64,000 bases of DNA from Seramator thermalis (lineage in GTDB: Bacteria > Bacteroidota > Bacteroidia > Bacteroidales > Dysgonomonadaceae). The translations under genes and the position numbers were made by a program. The first letter of the stretch is position 1. The number at the start of each line of letters is the position of its first letter. Location of the stretch: NCBI RefSeq assembly GCF_004138125.1, contig NZ_RXHS01000009.1, positions 62,001-126,000 of the forward strand, written 5' to 3'. A model generated the notes under the pieces. That model was not told the origin of the DNA and ran no database searches. It saw nothing but the letters and a program-made list of their open reading frames with translations. This document shows, in pieces, positions 36,477-44,313 of this stretch.

Positions 36477-36697
36477 GGTATGGGTCGCCCTTTATATATA
36501 AGGGCGTACCCAAACTCGAACCATATCCATTGGTATGGGTTTGGGCAATATGGTATGGGCATACCCAAACCAAATCAAACGTTGTCTGCAAAACACTTAC
36601 AGCCATATTTGCAAAATGTTTATAGGACAACCCGAACCGAATATTTTCGTGATTTTTTACCCCTGATATGGTATGGGCATACCCGAACCAAATCAAA
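36477..36697 (+). repeat. iteron-like block, candidate replication origin
   Basis: GGTATGGG occurs at 36477, 36532, 36552 and 36670, and inverted TACCC/CATACCC at 36507, 36560 and 36678. A 32-base unit (36548-36579 and 36666-36697) is repeated with one mismatch and contains GGTATGGGCATACCC. The palindrome CGCCCTT-7-AAGGGCG (36486-36506) with an AT-only loop lies between two motifs. The block fills the only large gap of the operon, between ATPase and primase genes. Origin function is inferred. Confidence 0.6.
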
Positions 36698-36740
36698 GCC
36701 TTTGTAGGAGCGGAGTTTAACTTTTGATAAGAAGTAAAAA

Positions 36741-38030
36741 ATGAATAAAACGTACAAACAGCCCTATTTGCAGCCGTACACCGGGAGAGACAGTCGGAAA
36801 ACGTGCCCAAAATGTAAAAGGGGTCATTCATTCACGTTATACCTCGATGGTGAAACGGGACAACCTATTCATCCTACAGTGGGAATATGTAACCACACCA
36901 ATTCATGTGGTTACCACTACACACCAAAACAATACTACATTGATAACCCTCACAAGCGGGATTTCAAGGGCTATAGCCCAATGCCGATGGCAACCATAGT
37001 GCAGGCACAACCGATGGTGACGGCACAACCTCAACCGATGGGATTGATACCTATTGAGTACGTGAATAGATCAATAGGTAAAGAAAGCGATTTCGTGCAA
37101 TTTCTGGAAAACATGTTTAATAACATACCGATCGATGAGGTATGCAACAATTATAAGCTGGGAGCAACCAGGAATAGGAACGTGATCTTTTGGCAGATTG
37201 ATATACATGGGAACGTTCGTACAGGCAAGATCATGCGATACGACCCGACCACTGGGAAGCGTGTACACGATGAAAGCGGTGCTATCGATTGGGTTCATAA
37301 CAAGCTGAAACGTACAGGCACGTTGCCCGACGATTTTAATTTGGTACAATGTTACTTTGGTGAACATTTACTATCTGCGAACCCACATAAAACGGTAGCG
37401 ATCGTTGAGTCAGAAAAAACGGCGATCATTGCAAGCCTATTTATGCCGGAGTATGTTTGGCTTGCCGCAGGTAACCTCAACGGTTTAACCGTTGAGAAGT
37501 CAAAAGTGCTAAGGGGGCGATCCGTGATCCTATTCCCGGATCTAAGCAAAGAGCTGCCCACCCGCCCAACGGCGTTTGAGTTATGGCGAAAGAGAGCCGC
37601 CGAGATACGGCAGGCGTATGGTTGTAAGGTATATGTGTCCGATTACCTGGAAAAAATAGCGACCGATGAGGAAAAGGAAAACGGGTTTGACATTGCGGAT
37701 TATTTCTTAAAACTTGAATTGCGATCACTCCGAAGTAGGAAAGTCAATAAGGATTTGGATGTTTCGGACAAATCGGAAACATCGGAAACATCGGAAACAT
37801 CGGAAGTGGATGCGATACAGGTCGAAACGGATGAGCTGGAGCGGTGGTTTAGCGGCGTGCAGTTGCCCGATCATCCGGTGGACATAGCAGCCGATTACTG
37901 CATTTGCGAGCCGGATAGATTTGTGAGAGGATCGATCCGAGCGATACGAAGCGGGGAATGGGATACAGAAAAACATCTTTCATTATTAAGGGGTTTAAAA
38001 GAGGTTATAGAATTAAAACATTATCTTTGA
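36741..38030 (+). CDS. zinc-ribbon/Toprim primase-like protein (DUF6371-like)
   Basis: A 429-residue protein. The N-terminal zinc ribbon has CPKC (about 22-25) and GICNHTNSCGYH. A DUF6371-like middle follows, and the Toprim segment is VAIVESEKTAIIAS with the catalytic Glu, then SVILFPDLS with the acidic motif, here ending in Leu-Ser where many have Lys-Gly. This order (Zn ribbon, Toprim) fits a DNA primase of Bacteroidota mobile elements. Residues ~345-356 are a Ser-Glu-Thr tandem repeat (37773-37808). It follows the iteron-like block. Priming activity is inferred from fold. Confidence 0.75.
   Translation: MNKTYKQPYLQPYTGRDSRKTCPKCKRGHSFTLYLDGETGQPIHPTVGICNHTNSCGYHYTPKQYYIDNPHKRDFKGYSPMPMATIVQAQPMVTAQPQPMGLIPIEYVNRSIGKESDFVQFLENMFNNIPIDEVCNNYKLGATRNRNVIFWQIDIHGNVRTGKIMRYDPTTGKRVHDESGAIDWVHNKLKRTGTLPDDFNLVQCYFGEHLLSANPHKTVAIVESEKTAIIASLFMPEYVWLAAGNLNGLTVEKSKVLRGRSVILFPDLSKELPTRPTAFELWRKRAAEIRQAYGCKVYVSDYLEKIATDEEKENGFDIADYFLKLELRSLRSRKVNKDLDVSDKSETSETSETSEVDAIQVETDELERWFSGVQLPDHPVDIAADYCICEPDRFVRGSIRAIRSGEWDTEKHLSLLRGLKEVIELKHYL
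37773..37808 (+). repeat. in-frame 9-base tandem repeat
   Basis: Three perfect TCGGAAACA copies and a degenerate fourth encode SETSETSETSE in the primase-like gene, between its Toprim and C-terminal parts. Confidence 0.85.
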
Positions 38031-38084
38031 AACCGATTAACAATCGGGAAAAAACGGAAACATTAACAATAAAATTAATTAAAG

Positions 38085-38345
38085 ATGGAAGGGATAGAAA
38101 GAACAAAAAAACTTAAGGAGCTGCAAAAGCAGATTGCGAAAAGTAAGAATAAGAATAAGCATTACATTCGCCGATGGAGTATCAGAGACGGAAGGCCGTT
38201 TCTCGAAGAGGAGCATGAAGTTGATCTTGATTTAACAACTATAAACTTTACAGGTTGTCTTACAAAAGAGGATTCTGAAATTTACAAACAGTTTGATCTT
38301 GATCAGCTGGCAGCCGAGCAAAGAAAGGAGGTGAAAAATGGATGA
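38085..38345 (+). CDS. hypothetical small protein of mobile element
   Basis: An 86-residue protein. The N terminus is very basic (KKLKELQKQIAKSKNKNKHY), followed by RRWSIRDGRPFLEEEHEVD and an acidic C-terminal half. I do not recognise a family. A GGAGG-like AAGGAGGTGA stretch near its end precedes the next start, and the genes overlap by eight bases, so the two are coupled. Co-expression suggests a joint role with the GRPAGSKNK protein. Confidence 0.5.
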   Translation: MEGIERTKKLKELQKQIAKSKNKNKHYIRRWSIRDGRPFLEEEHEVDLDLTTINFTGCLTKEDSEIYKQFDLDQLAAEQRKEVKNG

Positions 38346-38661
38346 CAATAATAAGGACGCTCAAGGTCGATTTGTCGTCGGCAACCAGGCGAGCAAAGGC
38401 AGGGGCAGGCCTGCCGGCAGTAAGAACAAAAGCAGCGAGAGGATCAGGCAGTTTTTCAGTGATTTCATAGAGCGCAATATGGTCGAGCTAAACGATTCGT
38501 TTTCGGAGTTGAAGCCACGCGAGAAATTCAGCGTACTGTTGGAGATGGCCAAGTACATTCTGCCGACCATGCGGGCACAGGGCGACTTGATAGACGAGCT
38601 TTCAGATGAAATGTTTGACGAAGTGGTGGAACGGATCAAACAGGATTTCGAACTGAATTGA
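38338..38661 (+). CDS. DUF5681-like, possible small terminase-type protein
   Basis: A 107-residue protein. The N terminus QGRFVVGNQASKGRGRPAGS followed by KNK is the basic signature of DUF5681-like proteins, common in phages and often beside terminase genes. The rest is helical: IRQFFSDFIERNMVELNDSF, LKPREKFSVLLEMAKYILPT, and an acidic tail. AGGAGG lies about ten bases before the ATG, so the start is secure. A small terminase could redirect a helper phage's packaging to the element, but the same signature occurs in non-packaging proteins and no large terminase is present. The annotation is therefore tentative. Confidence 0.5.
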   Translation: MDDNNKDAQGRFVVGNQASKGRGRPAGSKNKSSERIRQFFSDFIERNMVELNDSFSELKPREKFSVLLEMAKYILPTMRAQGDLIDELSDEMFDEVVERIKQDFELN

Positions 38662-38707
38662 AATTGAGATTAACAATTAACTAAAAACAAACTTTAAATA
38701 TTGCAAT

Positions 38708-39199
38708 ATGAAGAAGATATTATTACTATTGACTATCATTTTGAGCGGATGCGGAAGTGGTATGAGTGTTTTAAAAGAACGTGGTTTCACAAATGAGCAA
38801 ATTAATGCTATCCCAAAAGGTGCTACGCAACTTATCGTTGAAAAGAAAGTATCAAAAGATGCCCTTTTTGACGAAATGGTAAGAGTATTAATTGATCGTG
38901 GATACAGGATTGAAAAAGAAAGTAAAGATCAAGGCTATATAACAACGGAGGGAAAGTGTTGTTTGCAATTATCAACTTCTTACAGAGCAAATATTGTGTT
39001 CAGTGAAAATAATGGAGTTTCACGGGCAGTAATTAAATCTGAATGGACTGCTAACACGGGAATAGCCATGTATGGAGTGGTCGCCATGCCTGATTGGTAT
39101 GAAACAAAATGGGATGGTGGTCAAAGAACATCAATAGCATTTGCTGAATCAATAGCTATTGCCAATGCAATTGAAAATGCAGAAATTTCTTACAAATAA
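38708..39199 (+). CDS. lipoprotein encoded at right end of mobile element
   Basis: A 163-residue lipoprotein: MKKILLLLTIILSGC gives the anchor Cys at 15. The mature region has ERGFTNEQINAIPKGATQLI, a Cys pair (KCCLQL), and a beta-rich C-terminal domain ending in SIAIANAIENAEISYK. The shape (small alpha/beta envelope protein) recalls DUF4136-like lipoproteins, but I cannot assign a family. It is the only envelope protein of the element and is likely cargo that alters the host surface, for example superinfection protection. That role is a guess from position. A terminator follows. Confidence 0.6.
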   Translation: MKKILLLLTIILSGCGSGMSVLKERGFTNEQINAIPKGATQLIVEKKVSKDALFDEMVRVLIDRGYRIEKESKDQGYITTEGKCCLQLSTSYRANIVFSENNGVSRAVIKSEWTANTGIAMYGVVAMPDWYETKWDGGQRTSIAFAESIAIANAIENAEISYK

Positions 39200-39299
39200 T
39201 TATAAGTAAAACACAAAACCTCTCGTAATCGTTGTCAGTCAAAAAATAACAGAAAGACAATAATTTGACAAATCAACTTTAAAATAAGATTTTTATTAA

Positions 39300-39332
39300 G
39301 GGGAATAGGCAGCGATGTTTATTCCTTTTTTT
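39300..39332 (+). terminator. terminator at right end of element
   Basis: GGAATA-12-TATTCC stem followed by seven Ts, 100 bases after the lipoprotein gene. Confidence 0.75.
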
Positions 39333-39363
39333 GATGTTATTACATAAAAAAGTGCATATATTT

Positions 39364-39384
39364 TTAGGTAAATATGTAGGTAAA
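39364..39384 (+). repeat. right arm-type repeats
   Basis: TTAGGTAAA and GTAGGTAAA, 12 bases apart, the same unit and period as at 32059-32079, about 30 bases inside attR. Confidence 0.55.
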
Positions 39385-39415
39385 CATTATAACTAATTGA
39401 TAGTTAGCATCATTT

Positions 39416-39428
39416 GCGGAAGCTGGGG
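39416..39428 (+). repeat. attR within tRNA-Ser 3' end
   Basis: GCGGAAGCTGGGG, the same 13 bases as attL at 31926. It covers the discriminator, the acceptor 3' strand and the edge of the T arm of tRNA-Ser. Confidence 0.8.
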
Positions 39429-39503
39429 GATTCGAACCCCCGGTACGGTTACCCGTACGGCAGTTTAGCAAACTGCTGGTTTCAGCCACTCACCCAAACT
39501 TCC
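39417..39503 (-). tRNA. tRNA-Ser (GCT), insertion target
   Basis: An 87-nt class II tRNA. Acceptor GGAAGTT pairs with AGCTTCC; discriminator G; the anticodon arm CAGTTTGCTAAACTG gives GCT; a long variable arm and T arm GGGGGTTCGAATCCCCC. The 3' end coincides with attR, so the element inserted without damaging the gene. Confidence 0.96.
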
Positions 39504-39523
39504 TGATGCAATCGAATTGGCTG

Positions 39524-39555
39524 CAAAGATAATGGTTTGTTTTCAACTTGTCAAA
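39524..39555 (-). promoter_or_regulatory. tRNA-Ser promoter
   Basis: Minus-strand -33 TTTG (39555-39552), 20-base spacer, -7 TATCTTTG (39531-39524): full consensus, 21 bases before the tRNA. Confidence 0.75.
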
Positions 39556-39584
39556 GGAAACAGGATATTTTCAAGGAATATTTC

Positions 39585-39592
39585 TACATTTG
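39585..39592 (+). promoter_or_regulatory. -7 promoter box of mltG
   Basis: TACATTTG, 28 bases before the mltG start. Confidence 0.55.
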
Positions 39593-39620
39593 TGCCGTTT
39601 TTTCGATAAAAGAAAAGTAA

Positions 39621-40664
39621 ATGAGCAAGAGACAAAACAGGAACAGCCATAAAATCGCAATTTGGATCGTGTCCATATTGTTTACGATGAGCATTGCAGC
39701 CATCATATATTTGAGAAACGGGATATTTAAACCATTTCAATTAGAGGAACCCGCGTATATATACATTGATAACGAAAAAAATTTCGAAGATGTAATAAAA
39801 CAACTTCAAGAAAAAGCAGGACTTCCTTCCGAAAAATTGTTTCGCCTCATTGCTGAAAGAATGAATTATATCGACAACATAAAAACGGGTCGTTACGCTG
39901 TGAAAGACGGCATGACAATGCCTGAACTGATACGAACACTTCGCTCGGGTAATCAAACTCCCGTGAACCTCACATTCAACAATATACGAACCAAAGAAGC
40001 GCTCGCGGGACGTATTTCACAACAATTGATGCTCGACAGTATTACATTAATTGATGCCCTCAACGATTCAGCTACGGTTAGTGCATTGGGTTTTGACACG
40101 CACACCATACCTGCCATGTTCATTCCAAACACCTATCAAGTATATTGGGACACCGGTGTATCGAATTTTCTATCGCGAATGAAACGGGAATATAACGTTT
40201 TTTGGAATGACAATCGCAAAGCAATGGCCGAAAAAGCAGGGCTGTCGCCCATCCAAATCTCGATCCTTGCCTCTATTGTGGAAGAAGAAGCCACCTATGT
40301 AGAGGAGTATTCCACCATTGCCGGATTATATTTAAATCGGTTGCGAAAAGGGATGAAGCTCGAAGCCGACCCAACTATAAAATTTGCTATAGGCGATTTT
40401 AGCTTGCAAAGAATACTTTTCGAACATCTTACGGTAGATTCACCCTATAATACATACAAACATACAGGGCTACCACCGGGCCCGATTCGCATCCCTTCGA
40501 TAAAGGCAATCGACTCCACGCTCAATCCCACGAAACACAATTATCTGTATATGTGCGCAAAAGAAGATTTATCGGGTAAACACAATTTTGCCGAAAATTT
40601 TGCACAGCACGCCATCAATGCTGCGCGTTACCGAAATGCCTTAAACAAAAAAGGCATTTATTGA
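39621..40664 (+). CDS. mltG: endolytic murein transglycosylase MltG
   Basis: YceG-family lytic transglycosylase of 347 aa. It cuts nascent glycan strands at the inner membrane and sets their length. An N-terminal cytoplasmic tail and one transmembrane helix (WIVSILFTMSIAAIIYL) come first, then a LysM-like region (about 60-140), then the catalytic domain: ILASIVEEEATYVEEYSTIA with the catalytic Glu, LYLNRLRKGMKLEADPTIKF, and SPYNTYKHTGLPPGPIRIPS. All family motifs are present. It is the first chromosomal gene right of the mobile element, read from its own -7 box, and converges on ugd. Confidence 0.93.
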   Translation: MSKRQNRNSHKIAIWIVSILFTMSIAAIIYLRNGIFKPFQLEEPAYIYIDNEKNFEDVIKQLQEKAGLPSEKLFRLIAERMNYIDNIKTGRYAVKDGMTMPELIRTLRSGNQTPVNLTFNNIRTKEALAGRISQQLMLDSITLIDALNDSATVSALGFDTHTIPAMFIPNTYQVYWDTGVSNFLSRMKREYNVFWNDNRKAMAEKAGLSPIQISILASIVEEEATYVEEYSTIAGLYLNRLRKGMKLEADPTIKFAIGDFSLQRILFEHLTVDSPYNTYKHTGLPPGPIRIPSIKAIDSTLNPTKHNYLYMCAKEDLSGKHNFAENFAQHAINAARYRNALNKKGIY

Positions 40665-40760
40665 CATTTCAAAGTAAGAAACAAATCCGGCAGAAATCGC
40701 CGAAAGCTGCACGTGAAACCGGCGCATGAGAATATATAAAAAAATCTTTGCAACATCTTA

Positions 40761-42077
40761 TTATTGTCCAATGCCACGATATTCAAAACCATAAGATGAC
40801 AGCTCATTCCTGTTGTAAATATTTCGACCGTCCACGACAAGAGAGCCTCTCATAATTTTTTTGAGGATACTCCAATTCGGAAGACGAAATTCTTTCCATT
40901 CTGTTGGAACGATCAGTGCGTCGGCGTTATTAGCCGCATCATAAATGTCTGAGGCATAATAAATGCTGTCACCCAGATATTTTTTTGCCTCATCCATTGC
41001 CGCAGGATCGTAAGCATGAACTTCCACGCCCGCATCGAGCAAGCTTCGGATAAGCGTCAACGATGGAGCATCCCGCATATCGTCGGTTTCGGGTTTGAAA
41101 GACAAACCCCAGACCGCAACCAATTTGCCCCGAATATCACCATCGAAGTATTCCGAAAACTTTCGAAAAAGAATATTTTTTTGCGTATTATTCACAGCCT
41201 CAACCGCCTTCAACAATTTCATTTCATAACCCACATCCTCACCAATTTTGATAATCGCTCTGATGTCTTTTGGAAAACAACTTCCGCCGTAACCACAACC
41301 GGCATACAAAAAGCTTTTCCCTATGCGTGAGTCGCTACCCATGCCACGACGCACCATATTGACGTCGGCACCTACACGTTCACACAAATTCGCAATATCG
41401 TTCATAAAACTAATGCGAGTTGCCAGCATGGCATTCGAGGCATATTTAGTCATTTCCGACGAAAGGATATCCATAAAGATGACACGGAAATTATTCAATA
41501 CAAACGGTCGGTACAATCGCGTCATCAATTCTTTAGCCTTCTCGGTTTCAACACCTACCACAACACGATCAGGACTCATAAAGTCATCAATTGCAGCACC
41601 TTCCTTCAAAAATTCGGGATTCGAAGCAATATCAAAATCGAGATTATGCAGCCCTCTTTCGTCAAGACGCTGTCTTATGAGCGCCTTCACTTTATGAGTA
41701 GTGCCAACAGGAACCGTGCTTTTGGTAACGATCAGAATATAATTGCTCAGATTGTCGGCAATGGTGTTAGCTACTTCAAAAACATATTTCAGATCGGCAC
41801 TACCATTTTCGTCGGATGGCGTGCCTACCGCAATGAATACGATATCCATCGCGTTAAGAATCGAAGGCAAATCGGTAGTAAAATGCAAACGTTCAGCCTC
41901 GATATTTCGCAACACAATGGGTTTCAAGCCGGGCTCGTAAATAGGAATAATGCCTTGTTTCAATCGTTCGATTTTTTTTTCGTCGATATCCACACAAGTA
42001 ACATTTACACCCATTTCGGCAAAACAAGCTCCCGAAACCAAACCGACATAACCTGTTCCGACAATTGCTACATTCAT
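40761..42077 (-). CDS. ugd: UDP-glucose 6-dehydrogenase
   Basis: NAD-dependent dehydrogenase of 438 aa that oxidises UDP-glucose twice to UDP-glucuronate for surface polysaccharide synthesis. N-terminal Rossmann fold VAIVGTGYVGLVSGACFAEM; the NPEFLKEGAAIDDF substrate loop; the catalytic Cys in CGYGGSCFPKDIRA; and the C-terminal domain VWGLSFKPETDDMRDAPS. The family also includes UDP-ManNAc and GDP-mannose dehydrogenases; the FLKEG and GGSCFPKD details favour UDP-glucose. The start overlaps the FtsX-type gene by four bases; last gene of the aroQ operon. Confidence 0.93.
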   Translation of the reverse strand: MNVAIVGTGYVGLVSGACFAEMGVNVTCVDIDEKKIERLKQGIIPIYEPGLKPIVLRNIEAERLHFTTDLPSILNAMDIVFIAVGTPSDENGSADLKYVFEVANTIADNLSNYILIVTKSTVPVGTTHKVKALIRQRLDERGLHNLDFDIASNPEFLKEGAAIDDFMSPDRVVVGVETEKAKELMTRLYRPFVLNNFRVIFMDILSSEMTKYASNAMLATRISFMNDIANLCERVGADVNMVRRGMGSDSRIGKSFLYAGCGYGGSCFPKDIRAIIKIGEDVGYEMKLLKAVEAVNNTQKNILFRKFSEYFDGDIRGKLVAVWGLSFKPETDDMRDAPSLTLIRSLLDAGVEVHAYDPAAMDEAKKYLGDSIYYASDIYDAANNADALIVPTEWKEFRLPNWSILKKIMRGSLVVDGRNIYNRNELSSYGFEYRGIGQ

Positions 42078-43303
42078 AATGAATCAGTATTTAGACGTTT
42101 ATTTAAATTTCGAACCGGATAAAGCACCGTCAACATAGCGATGATGCTGACAACTACAAAAACGATGATTACATCCGAAAATAATACCCTGACAGGATAG
42201 GCATCGATGATATACGCGCCGGGTGTGTCGCTAAGACGTAGCCACCCAAAATGTTGCTGCAACAAGCATAAAATCAAACCGACAACTATTCCGCCAATAA
42301 TTCCGATAAAGGCAATAAGCCAGCCTTCGTATAAAAAAATGCGGGAAATTAAGCTGTTGGAAGCACCAAGATGCTGCAAACTCCGAATATCGGACTCTTT
42401 TTCGACGATGAGCATGGACAAAGAACCAACAACATTGAAAACAGCAATCAGCAAAACGAAAGCAAGTATCAGAAATGTCACCCACTTTTCTATCTGCAAC
42501 ATATTGTAAGATTCTTTTTGCTGCTCGAAACGATCTTCAACCAAATAACGATCGCCAATAATGCGTTCAATTCTGGATTTTATCTCCTTTGCAGAAACAT
42601 CGGGTTTCAATCGGATTTCGAGCGAGGAAACTTCGTTATCATACCGAAAAAGCTCTCTCGACAATTCTATCGGAACAATCACCATCTGATCGTCATATTC
42701 CGGTTGATTGAGACTGAAAACTCCTCCGATAAGAGCATGACCTTGAGTGAAAGCGGTAATGGGATTAGCCAAATTTACCTGCACATCACGTTTTGGTGCA
42801 AAAAATTCGATACTCCCCAAATATCCGGCCCGAACTCCTAATGCAACTGCCAAACCGGCGCCGATAGTAACATAATCAAGAGAATCCTCCCGAAGAAGAA
42901 ACGATCCGTCGATCACGAGTTTATCCATATCAGCCAGATATTTAAAATCTTGTGAAACGCCCTTCACCACGGCAGGAACCTGACGATCCTCATATTTGAC
43001 CAGAGCATTATCTTCGAGCGTTTCCGATATTAAATCAACACCTACAGAAAGTGCACTATCAAATCGAGGCGTATGATAATCGAAAACCTTACCTTGTTTA
43101 ACCGTAATCTTAAGATCGGGATCGAATGCACCGAACATGCCTTCCACCAATCCACCAAATCCGTTGTAAACTGAAAGGACACACACCATTGCCATCGTAG
43201 CAACAGCTATTCCGACCACCGAAATAGCCGAAATAACATTTACTGCATTGTGCGATTTTTTGGAAAACAGATATCGTCGCGCTATGAAATACGAAAGGTT
43301 CAA
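42074..43303 (-). CDS. FtsX-like ABC transporter permease (LolC/E type)
   Basis: A 409-residue inner-membrane permease of the MacB/FtsX/LolE class. One N-terminal transmembrane helix follows the conserved YFIARRYLFSKKSHNAVNVI. A large periplasmic domain spans about 45-270. Three C-terminal helices include FLILAFVLLIAVFNVVGSLS and the coupling-helix region LQHLGASNSLISRIFLYEGW. This architecture is that of LolC/LolE, which extract lipoproteins for transport to the outer membrane. The LolD ATPase is not in this window, so the partner is inferred. It lies between rbfA (13 bases) and ugd (4-base overlap). Confidence 0.85.
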   Translation of the reverse strand: MNLSYFIARRYLFSKKSHNAVNVISAISVVGIAVATMAMVCVLSVYNGFGGLVEGMFGAFDPDLKITVKQGKVFDYHTPRFDSALSVGVDLISETLEDNALVKYEDRQVPAVVKGVSQDFKYLADMDKLVIDGSFLLREDSLDYVTIGAGLAVALGVRAGYLGSIEFFAPKRDVQVNLANPITAFTQGHALIGGVFSLNQPEYDDQMVIVPIELSRELFRYDNEVSSLEIRLKPDVSAKEIKSRIERIIGDRYLVEDRFEQQKESYNMLQIEKWVTFLILAFVLLIAVFNVVGSLSMLIVEKESDIRSLQHLGASNSLISRIFLYEGWLIAFIGIIGGIVVGLILCLLQQHFGWLRLSDTPGAYIIDAYPVRVLFSDVIIVFVVVSIIAMLTVLYPVRNLNKRLNTDSL

Positions 43304-43316
43304 TTTTCGGTTGAAA

Positions 43317-43655
43317 TTAATCGTTCTTTAATAATCGATCAATATTTTCGATATAATCGAGCGAGTCGTCAAGATGAAACCGCAAATCGGGAATAATTCG
43401 CAGTTGTTTTGCAATCCGTTTACCCAAATCGTAGCGGATGGACTTCACGTTATCGTTAATGTTTTTCAACAGATCGGCTGCTTCTTCGGACGGGAAAATG
43501 CTCAGATAAGCATGAGCCAGACTAAGATCAGGCGTAACACGCACACCCGTAACCGAAACAATCACACCATGTGTCTTTTTTGTTTCGAGCAGAAAGAGCT
43601 CACTTAACTCTTTCTGAATAAGTCTATTAATTTTTTGTTGTCGATTCGAATCCAT
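43317..43655 (-). CDS. rbfA: ribosome-binding factor A
   Basis: A KH-like small-subunit maturation factor of 112 aa that binds the 30S neck near helix 1 of 16S rRNA. Family marks: NRQQKINRLIQKELSELF at the N terminus, VIVSVTGVRVTPDLSLAHAY, then RYDLGKRIAKQLRIIPDLRF and LDDSLDYIENIDRLL. Length is normal. It lies within a dense minus-strand run, 13 bases from the genes on each side. Confidence 0.93.
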   Translation of the reverse strand: MDSNRQQKINRLIQKELSELFLLETKKTHGVIVSVTGVRVTPDLSLAHAYLSIFPSEEAADLLKNINDNVKSIRYDLGKRIAKQLRIIPDLRFHLDDSLDYIENIDRLLKND

Positions 43656-43668
43656 AGTATATTTCCCC

Positions 43669-44307
43669 TTATTTTTTTTGAATCAGTGTCAAGCCATCAC
43701 GCACAGGCAAAATAACCTTCTCAACGCGCTTATCGTTGACCAGCGATTCGTTAAATTCCATAATTCCTTTTGTTTGCCAATCATTTCCGGCCACTTTTTG
43801 GAGCAATTTTCCGTTCCACAAAGTATTGTCGGCTAATATAAAACCGCCTTGACGAATTTTAGGGAGAACCTGTTCAAAATAGGCATTGTACTGTCGTTTA
43901 TCACCATCAATGAATGCCATATCGAAAAAATCGTCGTCAAATGCAGGAATTATTTGCAAGGCATCACCAAAAATCAAACGAATTTTGTTTTGTTGCTCCG
44001 ATCGATCGAAATACTTTCGGATAAAATCCTCCATTTCATCATCTTTTTCAATTGTGTAGAGCTCGGCGTCGTCATCCATACCTTCGGCAAGGCATATCGC
44101 CGAATAGCCCGTATAAGTTCCTATTTCGAGCACTCGACGAGGCCGAATCATCCGTGCGAACATTTTCAGCAATCGTCCCTGCAAATGACCCGAGACCATG
44201 CGACCGTGGAGCAAATTAGCTTGCGCATCGCGTGCCATGTCACTTAACAACGGTGGTTCACTGTCGATATGCGATAAAATATACTCTTCGATCGATTCGA
44301 ACATCAA
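43669..44307 (-). CDS. class I SAM O-methyltransferase
   Basis: A cation-dependent O-methyltransferase (COMT/CCoAOMT family) of 212 aa. SAM motif RVLEIGTYTGYSAICLAEGM, the acidic ribose-binding step LYTIEKDDEM, metal-ligand region MAFIDGDKRQYNAYFE with LADNTLWNGKL, and C-terminal VILPVRDGLTLIQKK. The bacterial substrate is not known; related enzymes methylate catechols or hydroxylated tRNA uridines (TrmR group), and the latter would fit its position between pyk and rbfA. Six bases separate it from pyk. Confidence 0.88.
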   Translation of the reverse strand: MMFESIEEYILSHIDSEPPLLSDMARDAQANLLHGRMVSGHLQGRLLKMFARMIRPRRVLEIGTYTGYSAICLAEGMDDDAELYTIEKDDEMEDFIRKYFDRSEQQNKIRLIFGDALQIIPAFDDDFFDMAFIDGDKRQYNAYFEQVLPKIRQGGFILADNTLWNGKLLQKVAGNDWQTKGIMEFNESLVNDKRVEKVILPVRDGLTLIQKK

Positions 44308-44313
44308 ATTATT

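Larger units (their letters stand above)
31926..39428 (+). mobile_element. integrative element in tRNA-Ser, satellite-like
   Basis: A segment of about 7.5 kb bounded by a 13-bp direct repeat. The right copy is the 3' end of an intact tRNA-Ser(GCT) gene. All nine genes read rightward: tyrosine integrase, coiled-coil protein, HTH protein, small basic protein, RepA-like ATPase, Toprim/zinc-ribbon primase-like protein, two small proteins (the second GRPxGSKNK) and a lipoprotein. An iteron-like block sits between ATPase and primase, and GTAGGTAAA pairs lie just inside both ends. No relaxase, conjugation, capsid or large terminase gene is visible. A satellite or an integrative replicating plasmid is inferred from layout. 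Confidence 0.8.

Noticed and set aside
36423-36707. 94-codon plus-strand frame starting right after the ATPase stop
   Set aside because: It is built from the iteron-like repeats, whose copies fall in different frames, and its peptide has odd Tyr/Gly/Pro-rich composition. Treated as non-coding origin-like DNA.
31926-39428. Conjugative transposon or complete prophage
   Set aside because: No tra, mob, capsid, portal, tail or large terminase gene is visible within 7.5 kb.
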